From Actinacidiphila sp965342175 (GTDB lineage Bacteria > Actinomycetota > Actinomycetes > Streptomycetales > Streptomycetaceae): 64,000 nucleotides of DNA. The notes under the pieces were generated by a model. The model did not search any database, was not told the DNA's origin, and was given only the letters and a program-made list of their open reading frames with translations. The translations under genes were made by a program, and so were the position numbers. Shown in pieces: positions 1 through 8,581 of this stretch. The first letter of the stretch is position 1; each line of letters starts with the position of its first letter. The DNA lies in contig NZ_CBDRBL010000004.1 of assembly GCF_965342175.1 (NCBI RefSeq), forward strand, positions 62,001 through 126,000, read 5' to 3'.

Positions 1-396
1 GGCACCGGCGGCACACCCGGCTACGAAGCGCGGCCCGGGAACTCCGCCACCGCCCGCCGGCAGGAGCCTTCGGAGCCCGCCGACGACAAGCCCGCGCCCG
101 GCGTCAGCCAGGCCGACCAGACCCGCACCATCGACGCCTCGCGCTGCGCCGAGGCCACCAGGAGCTACCTGGGCGGCGACCCGGACTCGGTGGTGATGCC
201 GGACTTCTTCACCAAGTACGTGGACTCGGTCGCATCCTGCATGAAGGCGGCGGGTTGGGACTACGAGGTCAAGTACCGCGACGAGCAGATCTACGGGAAG
301 GGCGCGGTCGTCGACCAGAGGCCCAAGGCCTACGGCTCGCTCAAGCCGGGCAACGACAAGATCACCATCTGGGTGTCCACCGGTCAGGGCGGCTGA
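1..396 (+). CDS. C-terminal part of a PASTA-type Ser/Thr protein kinase (5' end outside window)
   Basis: The frame is open from base 1, so the start and probably a kinase domain lie upstream. The 131 residues present start with a Gly/Pro/charged linker. A segment with two cysteines follows (SRCAEATRSYL and VASCMKAAGW). The end looks like a PASTA repeat (GSLKPGNDKITIWVSTG), as found outside the membrane in actinobacterial kinases. Assignment to a kinase is inference from this tail; a PASTA-bearing protein without a kinase domain is also possible. The gene converges on the proteasome-activator gene, with a hairpin between them. Confidence 0.55.
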   Translation, partial: GTGGTPGYEARPGNSATARRQEPSEPADDKPAPGVSQADQTRTIDASRCAEATRSYLGGDPDSVVMPDFFTKYVDSVASCMKAAGWDYEVKYRDEQIYGKGAVVDQRPKAYGSLKPGNDKITIWVSTGQGG

Positions 397-526
397 CGCC
401 CCGGCGTCCCCTGAACGCTCCGACACTCCCGGGACCGCGCCGGGGTGGCTCCCGCGACCGCTCCGGGGGGGCACTCGCGTGACGGCGCACGAGAACGCAT
501 GCGGTCGGCGTCAGAGAGCACCGGCG

Positions 527-557
527 GACGGCGGGTGACCCGAGGGTCCCCGCCGTC
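527..557. terminator. Hairpin between convergent genes
   Basis: A 9-bp perfect stem (GACGGCGGG at 527-535 with CCCGCCGTC at 549-557) lies between two convergent genes. Streptomyces terminators often lack a U-tract, so it could serve both directions. Confidence 0.45.
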
Positions 558-603
558 TGTACCTACGCGTACGCACCGACCCGCTGTCGCCGCGGCCGCC
601 GGC

Positions 604-1182
604 TCACAGGTAGGGGCCGCTGCGCGCCCCGCCCGGGATGTGGCCTTCCTCGTCGCCTTCCTGCGCCACACCGGGCGGCAGCGCGCGGCGCATCTGCTCC
701 AGCTGGGCCCGGGCGGCCATCTGCTGGGCGAACAGCGCGGTCTGGATGCCGTGGAAGAGGCCCTCCAGCCAACCCACCAGCTGCGCCTGGGCGATCCGCA
801 GTTCGGCGTCGCTCGGCACACCATCCTCGGTGAAGGGCAGCGAGAGCCGCTCGAGTTCCTCGACGAGCTCGGGGGCGAGCCCTGCCTCCAGCTCCTTCAC
901 GGAGCTGTGATGGATCTCCTTCAACCGCACCCGGCTCGCCTCGTCCAGGGGCGCGGCCTTGACCTCTTCCAGGAGCTGCTTGATCATGCTGCCGATCCGC
1001 ATGACCTTCGCGGGCTGTTCGACCATCTCCGTCACGGGGACCTCGCGCTGCTCGTCGCCATCTCCGGCGCGGCCGGCGGGTCCGCCGCCGAGGGCCATCC
1101 CGTCCGGGCCGACGACCAGGACCTGCGGGCTCTCCTGCGACCGTTCGTTCATCGGCATCTCCATGCCGTCATTGTCGCGCAC
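604..1182 (-). CDS. bpa: Bacterial proteasome activator (Bpa/PafE family, DUF2587)
   Basis: 192 residues. The family forms ATP-independent rings that dock on the 20S proteasome and let unfolded proteins enter. The central region (VMRIGSMIKQLLEEVKAAPL, then an acidic/helical stretch to about residue 165) is the conserved DUF2587 helical core. The extreme C-terminus is GPYL, matching the GQYL-type tail that mycobacterial Bpa inserts into proteasome alpha-ring pockets; Gln is replaced by Pro here. The start is a GTG with AAGG close upstream; internal ATGs at codons 7, 9 and 11 are alternatives. The proteasome genes themselves are not in the window. Confidence 0.85.
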   Translation of the reverse strand: MRDNDGMEMPMNERSQESPQVLVVGPDGMALGGGPAGRAGDGDEQREVPVTEMVEQPAKVMRIGSMIKQLLEEVKAAPLDEASRVRLKEIHHSSVKELEAGLAPELVEELERLSLPFTEDGVPSDAELRIAQAQLVGWLEGLFHGIQTALFAQQMAARAQLEQMRRALPPGVAQEGDEEGHIPGGARSGPYL

Positions 1183-1281
1183 CGTCGCCTTACCGGGATG
1201 TGTGCCCCCCAGAGCCCCGCGCTACGCCTCCCGGCGCTCCCCGTACGCCGCCAACAGGGCCCGGTGCGGGGCGCGCAGAGG

Positions 1282-1641
1282 TCAGCGGGCACGGCGCAGC
1301 CGCAGGCCGAGGAAGCCCAGACCGAGCCCGATCAGCACCAGCCCGGCGCCGAGCGGCAGGACCTCGAGCACCCGCCCCACGGGTGCCGGGACGGCGGCCG
1401 GGCCCTGGTTCTGCGGCTCCTCGGCGTGCACGGGGACGGGCACGGAGGGCCGGCTTCCGGCGTCGCCGTCCGGGGTCGGCGGCGGCTCCGCCCGTCCGGG
1501 GTGCCTGCGCCCCTCCCCGGCTTCGCTGCCCGCGAGCCCGGAGGACGCCGCCGGATGGGGCGGAGGCGGTGCGGCGGCGCCGGTGACCAGGAGAGCGACC
1601 CCGGTCACCGTCGATACCACGACCACCTTCCGCAACTCCAT
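1282..1641 (-). CDS. Small secreted/membrane protein, proline-rich
   Basis: 119 residues, no recognised domain. Residues 1-24 form a signal-like hydrophobic start (VVVVSTVTGVALLVTGAAAP). A Pro/Ala/Glu-rich middle follows, then a C-terminal membrane segment (LPLGAGLVLIGLGLGFLGL) with a short basic tail (RLRRAR). This is the topology of a cell-surface anchored protein, but the pre-membrane LPLGAG lacks the Thr-Gly of a sortase signal. It lies between the proteasome activator and an oxidoreductase on the same strand. Function unknown. Confidence 0.6.
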   Translation of the reverse strand: MELRKVVVVSTVTGVALLVTGAAAPPPPHPAASSGLAGSEAGEGRRHPGRAEPPPTPDGDAGSRPSVPVPVHAEEPQNQGPAAVPAPVGRVLEVLPLGAGLVLIGLGLGFLGLRLRRAR

Positions 1642-1713
1642 GCTTCCAGCGTCACATGGTGCGTCACGGGCGGCCAGTCGTCCCAGCGGGCCGTATCGGC
1701 CGTCCGCCGGTGG

Positions 1714-2685
1714 TCACAGGGTGAGCAGCACCTTGCCGACGTGGGTGCTCGCCTCGACCAGTCGGTGCGCCTCGGCCGCCTCGCGCATGGGGAGGGCGCG
1801 GTCCACCACCGGACGCACCACCCCGGACTCCAGCAGCGGCCAGACGTGCTCCCGCACCGCCGCCACGATGGCCGCCTTCTCCTCCAGCGGCCGTCCGCGC
1901 AGCGAGGTCGCGGTGATCGCGGCCCGCTTCGCCAGCATCCGCCCGAGGTCGAGCTCGCCCTTGGCGCCGCCCTGCAGCCCGATGACGGCCAGCCTGCCGT
2001 TGACCGCGAGGGCGTCGATGTTCCGGCCCAGGTACTTCGCGCCCATGATGTCGAGGATGACGTCGGCGCCGCCGAAGGCCTCACGGACCTCGGCCGTGAA
2101 GTCCTGCTCGCGGTAGTTGATCCCGAGGTCGGCGCCGAGCTCACGGCACTTCGCCAGCTTGTCCGCGCTGCCCGCGGTGACCGCGACCTTGGCGCCCACC
2201 GCCTTGGCCAGCTGGATCGCCATCGTGCCGATGCCACTGGAACCGCCGTGGACCAGCAGCGTCTCGCCAGGACGCAGGTGAGCGATCATGAAGACGTTGG
2301 ACCAGACGGTGCAGACCACCTCGGGCAGGGCCGCCGCCTCGACGAGGCCCACGCCCTTGGGCACCGGCAGCAGCTGCCCGGCCGGGACGGCGACCTTCCC
2401 GGCATAGCCGCCGCCCGCGAGCAGCGCGCACACCTCGTCGCCCACGGACCAGCCGCTCACCCCCGGGCCGACGGCGGCGACACGGCCCGAGCACTCCAGG
2501 CCCGGGTAGGGGGACGCGCCGGGCGGCGGGTCGTAGAAGCCCTGCCGCTGCAGCAGGTCGGCACGGTTGACGGCGGTCGCGGCGACGTCGACCAGCACCT
2601 CGCCCTCGGCGGGTACCGGATCGGGGACCTCGGCCCAGACGAGCGCGTCGGGGCCGCCGGGTTCGGGGATGGTGATCGCATGCAT
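1714..2685 (-). CDS. NAD(P)H-quinone oxidoreductase, zinc-type alcohol dehydrogenase-like (QOR/PIG3 type)
   Basis: 323 residues, the usual length for medium-chain quinone oxidoreductases. An N-terminal GroES-like fold (NRADLLQRQGFYDPPPGASP, ECSGRVAAVGPGV) is followed by a Rossmann nucleotide-binding domain with LLVHGGSSGIGTMAIQLAKA. The structural and catalytic zinc cysteines are absent, which fits the zinc-independent QOR branch using NADPH to reduce quinones or similar carbonyls. The ATG start gives the full N-terminus (MHAITIPEPGGPDALVW). Only 9 bp separate it from the potassium channel gene upstream, so it is probably the last gene of the MobA/MoeA/channel transcript. Confidence 0.85.
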   Translation of the reverse strand: MHAITIPEPGGPDALVWAEVPDPVPAEGEVLVDVAATAVNRADLLQRQGFYDPPPGASPYPGLECSGRVAAVGPGVSGWSVGDEVCALLAGGGYAGKVAVPAGQLLPVPKGVGLVEAAALPEVVCTVWSNVFMIAHLRPGETLLVHGGSSGIGTMAIQLAKAVGAKVAVTAGSADKLAKCRELGADLGINYREQDFTAEVREAFGGADVILDIMGAKYLGRNIDALAVNGRLAVIGLQGGAKGELDLGRMLAKRAAITATSLRGRPLEEKAAIVAAVREHVWPLLESGVVRPVVDRALPMREAAEAHRLVEASTHVGKVLLTL

Positions 2686-2694
2686 GCTCCGACG

Positions 2695-3765
2695 CTACCC
2701 CTGCGGAACGTGCGACGGGTCCCCCTGGCTCGTCCTGTGGACGACGATGAGCCGATCGGTCAACTGCAGCGGGCTCGCCTCGGGGTTGTCGTGGTCGAGC
2801 AGCCGGTGGCCGCGCTTGACGACCACCACCAGGTCGCCGACCTCGCGCGGGTTCAGCCCGGCCTCCGCCTTGGTGACGGGGCGCTCGATCAGGTCCAGCC
2901 CGCTGCCGTAGGAGATCAGCTCCTCCATCACCTCGCCGGCGCTCGGGCTGAGCATCGACATCCCGAGCAGCCGGCCCGCCGCGCCGGAACTGGTGACGAC
3001 GGCGTTGGCCCCGGACTGGCGCAGCAGTGGGGCGTTCTCCTCCTCGCGCACGGACGCGACGATGTTGATCCGCTTGCTCAGCTGGCGGGCCGTGAGCGCC
3101 ACCAGGACGGCGGTGTCGTCGCGCTGCGTGGCGATGATGAGCTCCTTGGCCCGCTGGATCTCCGCACGCAGCATGACGTCGTTGCGGGTCGCGTCGCCTG
3201 TGACGCCGGCGAAGCCCGCGGAGACCGCGGCCTCCACCGCCTTGGGGTCGGGGTCGACGACCACGATCCGCTGCGGCGGCACGCCGTGGCCGGTGAGTGT
3301 CTTGGCCGCGGAACGGCCCTTGGTGCCGAATCCGACGATGACGGTGTGATCGCGCACGGTGGACCTCCAGCGCTGCTGCCGGTACTGCTCGCGGGTACGT
3401 TCGGTGAGCACCTCGAGAGTGGTGCCGACGAGGATGATCAGGAAGAGCACGCGCAGGGGCGTCACCAGGAGGACATTGGTCAGCCGGGCGCTCGGGCTGT
3501 AGGGGACGATGTCGCCGTAACCCGTGGTGGAGAGGGTGACCGTCGCGTAGTAGACGCAGTCCAGCAGCGACATCGGGCTGTCGGAGTTGTCGTGGTAGCC
3601 CTCGCGGTCGGCGTACACGATCAGCACGGTCAGCACCATGACCAGCAGGGCCATCAGGAGCCGTCGGACGACCTGGACGAGCGGCCCGACGGGCTTCTTG
3701 GTGGGCAGGTGGATGGTGCCGCCGCCTGTCCGCGCGGCCTTCTGGCCGCGGCCCGCATCTCTCAC
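2695..3765 (-). CDS. Potassium channel with cytoplasmic RCK (TrkA-N/TrkA-C) domain
   Basis: 356 residues. Two membrane helices (about residues 33-51 and 94-115) bracket a pore loop with the selectivity filter TTGYGD (about 80-85). A Rossmann-type RCK domain begins at about 137 (HTVIVGFGTKGRSAAKTL), and a TrkA-C-like region ends the protein. This is the MthK-like layout of a ligand-gated K+ channel in the plasma membrane. I place the start at the GTG at 3765 because it overlaps the moeA stop as GTGA, typical of translational coupling; a second GTG lies one codon upstream. A metabolic link with the cofactor genes is not obvious. Confidence 0.85.
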   Translation of the reverse strand: MRDAGRGQKAARTGGGTIHLPTKKPVGPLVQVVRRLLMALLVMVLTVLIVYADREGYHDNSDSPMSLLDCVYYATVTLSTTGYGDIVPYSPSARLTNVLLVTPLRVLFLIILVGTTLEVLTERTREQYRQQRWRSTVRDHTVIVGFGTKGRSAAKTLTGHGVPPQRIVVVDPDPKAVEAAVSAGFAGVTGDATRNDVMLRAEIQRAKELIIATQRDDTAVLVALTARQLSKRINIVASVREEENAPLLRQSGANAVVTSSGAAGRLLGMSMLSPSAGEVMEELISYGSGLDLIERPVTKAEAGLNPREVGDLVVVVKRGHRLLDHDNPEASPLQLTDRLIVVHRTSQGDPSHVPQG

Positions 3766-5219
3766 CACCGCCCCCAGCCCGTCTCCAGGACGGCCACGCG
3801 GTCGCCCTTCACGGCCCCGCCGGGTGGGACGACGGCCATGCCGTCGGCCGCAGCGATGCCGCGCAGCATGGCCGGACCGCTGAAGTGCAGCGGGGACACC
3901 TGCGACTCCTCGTCGAGAACCACCGGCACCAGGCGGGTGTCGGTGGGGTGGCCGTGCACGTCCCCGGTGAGCCGCGCCCCGTACGCCTCCGGTGCCGGGC
4001 GCCCGGCGAGCGCGCGCAGCAGGGGCACCGCGAGGGTCAGCACACCGGAGACCGCCGCCAGCGGGTTGCCCGGCAGGCCCACCAGCCGCCTGCCGCCGGG
4101 CAGTTCGGCCAGCAGCATGGGGTGACCGGGGCGGACGGCGACGCCGTCGACGAGCAGCCGCGCGCCGATGCGCTCCAGTACGGGATGGACGAAGTCCACC
4201 GGGCCGCTCGCCGTGCCGCCGGTGGTGACGACGACATCGGCGGTGGACGCGGTGACGGCGTCCTGCAGCAGGTCGGCGTCGTCCTTCAGCCGCCGCGCGC
4301 GGACCGTGCCGGCCCCGAGCGCGGCGAGCCAACCGGGAAGCAGGGGGCCGAGCGCGTCCCGGACCCGGCCGCCGCCGGGCGCGCCGGAGTCCAGCAGCTC
4401 GTCGCCGAGGACGAGGATCTCGACCGAGGGCCGCGCGACCACGGTCAGCGCGTCGTAACCCGCCGCCGCGGCCAGGCCGAGCACCGCGGGCGTGACCAGC
4501 ACACCTGGCGCCAGCAGCGTGTCGCCGCCGCGGCACTCCTGGCCGCGGGGCCGCACGTCCTGGCCGGGCTCGGGGCCGCCCCGCGTGGCGTGCAGCAGTC
4601 CGTCGGCCGTCACCCGCCCGTACTCCCGGCGCAGCACCGCCGTCGCGCCGGGGGGCAGCGCGGCCCCGGTGGCGATGGCGGTGGCCTGGCCGTCGAGCAG
4701 CGGCTGCGCGGCCCGCTGCCCGGCCAGGACGCGGCCTTCCGCGCGCCATGGGCCGGGGCCGGCGACGGCCCAGCCGTCCATCGCGGAGGTGTCGAAGGAC
4801 GGCAGGTCCGTGAGGGCGGTCAGCGGTTCGGCGAGGGCGTGTCCCAGTGCCTCGCCGAGCGGCAGGTCCAGGCGTCCCAGCGGGCCGGCGGCGGCGCCGG
4901 CGATGCGGCGGGCCCGGGGCCACGGCAGGTCGTGGCGGTCGCGGTGGCCTGCGGGGCCGCCGTGGTGCCGGCCGCCGCCGTGGCCCTGGCGGCCGTGGTG
5001 GCCCGGCTGGCCGCCGTGGCCGCCCGGGGAGCCCTGGGGGGACGCGCCGTGCGGCCCGGCCCCGGCCTCGCCGGGGTCGCCACCGGAAGGCGGCTGTACG
5101 GGACCGTGCCGGCCGGCGGCCCGCCCGTTCGCCAGGGCCAGCGCCGCGTCGAACTCGTCATCGGCGGCGTCCCCGGCACCGGTGTCGCGGGCACCGCCCG
5201 CCGCACCCGGCAGGTTCAT
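3762..5219 (-). CDS. moeA: Molybdopterin molybdenumtransferase MoeA-like, with His/Gly-rich N-terminal extension
   Basis: 485 residues; typical MoeA is about 400. MoeA inserts molybdate into adenylylated molybdopterin. MoeA_N/linker motifs (SFDTSAMDGWAV at about 142) are followed by the MoCF-binding domain (VVVTTGGTASGPVDF, LVGLPGNPLAAVSG) and a C-terminal domain IV. Residues 57-97 form an unusual Gly/His-rich stretch (GHHGRQGHGGGRHHGG) before the conserved part. The ATG at 5219 overlaps the stop of the upstream MobA-like gene (ATGA), and the gene's own stop overlaps the channel start. The TTGGTAS-G version of the usual TTGGxSxGD motif is slightly divergent. Confidence 0.85.
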   Translation of the reverse strand: MNLPGAAGGARDTGAGDAADDEFDAALALANGRAAGRHGPVQPPSGGDPGEAGAGPHGASPQGSPGGHGGQPGHHGRQGHGGGRHHGGPAGHRDRHDLPWPRARRIAGAAAGPLGRLDLPLGEALGHALAEPLTALTDLPSFDTSAMDGWAVAGPGPWRAEGRVLAGQRAAQPLLDGQATAIATGAALPPGATAVLRREYGRVTADGLLHATRGGPEPGQDVRPRGQECRGGDTLLAPGVLVTPAVLGLAAAAGYDALTVVARPSVEILVLGDELLDSGAPGGGRVRDALGPLLPGWLAALGAGTVRARRLKDDADLLQDAVTASTADVVVTTGGTASGPVDFVHPVLERIGARLLVDGVAVRPGHPMLLAELPGGRRLVGLPGNPLAAVSGVLTLAVPLLRALAGRPAPEAYGARLTGDVHGHPTDTRLVPVVLDEESQVSPLHFSGPAMLRGIAAADGMAVVPPGGAVKGDRVAVLETGWGRW

Positions 5220-6130
5220 GCGTCCGGGTCCCCGCTCCCCGTTTCCTTCGCCCACCGCTCGGCCAGCACAAAGGCGCGCCTGGCGGCCTCCGCGACAGCC
5301 TGCTCGCCGCCGCCCGCCGAGGCCGCCGCGTAGCCCACCAGGAAGGTGGTCAGCGGCGCGGCGGGACGGTCGACGCCGTGGGCGGCGTCCCGGGCGAGAT
5401 CGAGGAGCATGCGCATGTCCACGTCGAGTTCGATGCCGAGTTCGGCCTTGGCTGCGGTGATCCATTCTTCCAACACGTCCCCATGCTCCCTGATCCTGGC
5501 CCGGGCTGTGGAGAGATCGTCCCAGGTGTCGCAGTCGAAGGAGGCCTGCCCGGTGGGGTCGGGCAGCCGCAGCAGGGCCAGTTCACCGGTGAGCAGCCGC
5601 AACGGCAGCCCGGTGAGGGTCCCGTGCTCGGCGGCGATCAGCGCGAGGTGCTGGCGCAGCGCGTCCGTGCGGTAGGCGGCCGCCAGCGTCTGGTCGCGGC
5701 CGTCGGGGTCGGTCAGCACGACCCCGTCGCCGCCCTGCGCACCGCGCAGGGCGGCGAGGAGGGCGTCCACCGCCGTACGGGACAGGAACGGCAGGTCGGC
5801 GGCGAGCACCAGCACCACGTCCGCGGTGACCTGGCGCAGCCCGGCTGCGAGCGCCGGCAGCGGGCCCCCGCCCGGAGGTTCCTCCCGGGCCCAGGCCACC
5901 GGACGGACGGTGGGGCGACGCGGGCCGACGACCACGGTGGTGGCCGCGCCCCCGCACGCGTCCAGGACGCGGTCGATCAGCGCCCGCCCGGCGACCGGCA
6001 GGCCCGGCTTGTCGGCCCCGCCGAGGCGCCTGGCGGCGCCGCCTGCGAGGACGACCGCGTCGTGGTGCGGCTGCTCGTCCGCCGAAGGGGGCGATGGGTG
6101 GTCGCGCGGCTCGCGTGGCTCGGGAGTCAT
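5216..6130 (-). CDS. MobA-like nucleotidyltransferase fused to DUF6457 domain
   Basis: 304 residues. The N-terminal part is a MobA/NTP-transferase fold, with VVLAGGAARRLGGADKPGLP at about 25-44 as the nucleotide loop and VLAADLPFLS carrying the metal-binding Asp. Such enzymes attach GMP or CMP to molybdopterin. The last ~95 residues (from ARIREHGDVLEEWI) form a separate helical domain that I recognise as DUF6457, often encoded beside MoeA-type genes. The ATG at 6130 begins just before the conserved nucleotide-binding start. It overlaps moeA by 4 bp, so it is the first gene of a molybdenum-cofactor operon. Which nucleotide is used cannot be told. Confidence 0.8.
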   Translation of the reverse strand: MTPEPREPRDHPSPPSADEQPHHDAVVLAGGAARRLGGADKPGLPVAGRALIDRVLDACGGAATTVVVGPRRPTVRPVAWAREEPPGGGPLPALAAGLRQVTADVVLVLAADLPFLSRTAVDALLAALRGAQGGDGVVLTDPDGRDQTLAAAYRTDALRQHLALIAAEHGTLTGLPLRLLTGELALLRLPDPTGQASFDCDTWDDLSTARARIREHGDVLEEWITAAKAELGIELDVDMRMLLDLARDAAHGVDRPAAPLTTFLVGYAAASAGGGEQAVAEAARRAFVLAERWAKETGSGDPDA

Positions 6131-6158
6131 GCCCGGAGTATCGCCCACCGTGACGACT

Positions 6159-7556
6159 TCACACCGCCCGGAGCAGCACTGCCGGTTGTTCCACGCAGTC
6201 CGCGACGAAGCGGAGGAAGCCGCCCGCCGTGCCGCCGTCGCACACCCGGTGGTCGAAGGTGAACGACAGCTGCACGACCTGGCGCACGGCCAGCTCGCCC
6301 TGGTGGACCCAGGGCTTGGGGGTGATCCGGCCGACGCCGAGCATCGCGGCCTCGGGGTGGTTGATGATCGGCGTGGAGCCGTCGACACCGAACACGCCGT
6401 AGTTGTTGAGCGTGAAGGTGCCGCCGGTCAGCTGGGCCGGGGTCAACCCGCCGGAGCGGGCCGCCTCAGTGAGCCGTCCGATCTCCTCCGACAACTCCTG
6501 CGTGCTGCGCCGGTGGGCGTCCTGAACGACGGGGACGACCAGTCCGCGGTCGGTCTGCGCCGCGAAGCCGATGTGCACCTGCGGCAGCACCACGATCTCG
6601 CCCCGCTCGGCGTCCACCCTGGAGTTGAGCTCCGGATAGCGGGCCAGGGCCGCCACACAGATCCGCGCGAACAGCGCGAGGACGGAGACCTTGGGACCGC
6701 CCGCGGCGTTCATCGCCGCCCGTGCCGCGAGCAGTTCCGTCGCGTCGGCGTCCACCCAGCAGGTGGCGTCGGGGATCTCCCGACGGCTGCGGGCGAGCTT
6801 GTCGGCCACGGCGCCGCGAATGCCGCGCAGCGGGATACGGGTGCCTCCGGCGTCCGGAGCGGCCGCCGCCGGCGTGGGCGCGGTGACGGGCGGCGCGGAA
6901 GCGGCCGAGATGGCCCGTTCCACGTCGGAGCGCAGGATCAGCCCGTCGGGGCCGGAACCCTTCAGCGCACGAAGGTCGAGGCCGTGCTCACGGGCCCGAC
7001 GCCGCACGAGCGGGGAGATGACGGCGACGGGACCCTCGTGCCGGACCGGCACGGCGCGCGCGGGCGCCGGAGCGGGGGCGGACGCCGGAGCGGGGGCGGA
7101 CGCCGGAGCGGGGGCGGACGCCGGAGCGGGGGCGGGTGCCGGAGCGGGGGCGGACGCGCCGGCACCGGGCGCCGGACGCACCCGGCGGCGCCGGGCCGCG
7201 GGGCCGCTGGTGCCGTAGCCGACGAGCACATTGCCGGAGCCCGATTCCTCCCCGGCAGCGGCCCGGGTGGCGGGGGCGGCAGGATCGGCCGACGCCGGCT
7301 GTCCGTCGGGGGAGTCGACCGCGACGGTGAGCAGCGGCCGCCCCACGTCGAGGGTCTGCCCCTCCTCGCCGAAGCGCGCGGTGACCACCCCGCCATAGGG
7401 GCAGGGCACCTCGACCACGGCTTTGGCCGTCTCGACCTCCACGACGGGCTGGTCGACGGCGACGACATCGCCGACCTGCACCATCCAGCGCACGATCTCG
7501 GCCTCGGTCAGCCCCTCGCCCAGGTCGGGGAGGGCGAACTCGCGGACGGCGGCCAT
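6159..7556 (-). CDS. bkdC: Branched-chain alpha-keto acid dehydrogenase E2 (dihydrolipoyl acyltransferase)
   Basis: 465 residues. The lipoyl domain spans residues 1-78 with the lipoylated Lys at about 45 in VEVETAKAVVEVP. A long Ala/Pro linker encoded by an 18-bp repeat follows. The E3-binding domain starts around ISPLVRRRAREHGLDL, and the C-terminal catalytic acyltransferase domain carries FTFDHRVCDGG, whose His and Asp form the active site. E2 moves acyl groups from E1 to CoA, giving isobutyryl-, isovaleryl- and 2-methylbutyryl-CoA for catabolism, fatty-acid primers and polyketides. The ATG shares one base with the bkdB stop, and the Glu codons ending bkdB supply the GGAGGAG ribosome site. 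Confidence 0.9.
   Translation of the reverse strand: MAAVREFALPDLGEGLTEAEIVRWMVQVGDVVAVDQPVVEVETAKAVVEVPCPYGGVVTARFGEEGQTLDVGRPLLTVAVDSPDGQPASADPAAPATRAAAGEESGSGNVLVGYGTSGPAARRRRVRPAPGAGASAPAPAPAPAPASAPAPASAPAPASAPAPAPARAVPVRHEGPVAVISPLVRRRAREHGLDLRALKGSGPDGLILRSDVERAISAASAPPVTAPTPAAAAPDAGGTRIPLRGIRGAVADKLARSRREIPDATCWVDADATELLAARAAMNAAGGPKVSVLALFARICVAALARYPELNSRVDAERGEIVVLPQVHIGFAAQTDRGLVVPVVQDAHRRSTQELSEEIGRLTEAARSGGLTPAQLTGGTFTLNNYGVFGVDGSTPIINHPEAAMLGVGRITPKPWVHQGELAVRQVVQLSFTFDHRVCDGGTAGGFLRFVADCVEQPAVLLRAV
7066..7155 (-). repeat. Five tandem 18-bp repeats encoding the Ala/Pro linker of BkdC
   Basis: Five consecutive copies of gccggagcgggggcggac, starting at 7066, 7084, 7102, 7120 and 7138; the fourth has gggt at the end. 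They stay in frame and encode the flexible (Ala-Pro)n/Ser hinge between lipoyl and E3-binding domains. The copy number is likely to vary between strains. Confidence 0.9.
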
Positions 7557-8581
7557 CACTCCTCCTCCCACTGCAGGCGCCCCACCGCGTCGAGGATGCG
7601 GTCGACACCGGGCAGGTGGTGCCGCTCCAGCATCGGCGGCGGATAGGGGATGTCGAAACCGGCGACCCGCAGGACCGGGGCCTCCAGGTGGTGGAAGCAG
7701 CGCTCGGTGACCCGGGCGGCTATCTCGGCGCCCACGCCGCCGAAGCCGGAGGACTCGTGGACGACGACCGCACGGCCGGTGCGGCGCACCGACGCGGTGA
7801 CCGTCTCGTCGTCGAAGGGCACCAGGCTGCGCAGGTCGACGACCTCCAGATCCCAGCCCTCCTGCACCGCGGCCTCGGCCGCCTCCAGGCAGACCGGCAG
7901 CGACGGGCCGTAGGTGATCAGGGTGGCGGAGCGGCCGCTGCGGCGGACGACGGCCCGTCCTATCGGGGCCACCTCCTCCGGGGCGTCCGCCGACCAGTCG
8001 GCCTTGGACCAGTAGAGCCGCTTGGGCTCGAGGAAGATCACCGGGTCGTCGGAGGCGATCGACGCCCTCAGCAGCCCGTAGGCGTCCGCCACCGTGGCCG
8101 GGGTGACGACGTGCAGGCCCGGGGTGTGGACGTAGTACGCCTCGGAGGCGTCGCTGTGGTGCTCGACGCCGCCGATGCCGCCGCCGTAGGGCACCCGGAT
8201 GGTCAGGGGCAGCGGCATGGCGCCGCGCGTGCGGTTGCGCATCTTCGCGACGTGGCTGACGAGCTGCTCGAATGCCGGGTAGGCGAAGGCGTCGAACTGC
8301 ATCTCGACGACGGGGCGCATGCCGTACATCGCCATGCCCACGGCCGTGCCGAGGATGCCGGCCTCGGCGAGCGGGGTGTCGGTGCAGCGGCTGTCGCCGA
8401 ACTCCTCGGCGAGGCCGTCGGTGATGCGGAAGACGCCGCCGAGGGTGCCGATGTCCTCGCCGAAGAGGTGGACCGAGGGGTCCTCGGCGAGACAGTCGCG
8501 CAGCGCGCGGTTGAGCGCCTGGGCCATGGTGGCCGGCTTGCGTGCGGCGGCCACGGGGGTCGCGGTGGTGGCGGTGCTCAT
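7556..8581 (-). CDS. bkdB: Branched-chain alpha-keto acid dehydrogenase E1 beta subunit
   Basis: 341 residues, the normal E1-beta length. Recognisable transketolase-type segments include LFGEDIGTLGGVFRIT near the N-terminus, QFDAFAYPAFEQLVSHVAKM in the middle and the C-terminal transketolase domain (LRSLVPFDDETV, VVVHESSGFGGVGAEI). With BkdA it forms the thiamine-diphosphate E1 heterotetramer that decarboxylates the keto acids of Val, Leu and Ile. The ATG overlaps the bkdA stop (ATGA) and the stop touches the bkdC ATG, so the three subunits are translationally coupled. Confidence 0.93.
   Translation of the reverse strand: MSTATTATPVAAARKPATMAQALNRALRDCLAEDPSVHLFGEDIGTLGGVFRITDGLAEEFGDSRCTDTPLAEAGILGTAVGMAMYGMRPVVEMQFDAFAYPAFEQLVSHVAKMRNRTRGAMPLPLTIRVPYGGGIGGVEHHSDASEAYYVHTPGLHVVTPATVADAYGLLRASIASDDPVIFLEPKRLYWSKADWSADAPEEVAPIGRAVVRRSGRSATLITYGPSLPVCLEAAEAAVQEGWDLEVVDLRSLVPFDDETVTASVRRTGRAVVVHESSGFGGVGAEIAARVTERCFHHLEAPVLRVAGFDIPYPPPMLERHHLPGVDRILDAVGRLQWEEE

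Noticed and set aside
1282..1641. Sortase substrate
   Set aside because: The LPLGAG before the membrane helix lacks the Thr-Gly of LAXTG/LPXTG signals.
445..4125. A 1226-codon open frame on the plus strand opposite the proteasome-activator to moeA genes
   Set aside because: It is the antisense frame of several well-supported genes; high GC keeps such shadow frames free of stops. It has no domain and low-complexity His/Gln/Arg/Asp composition.
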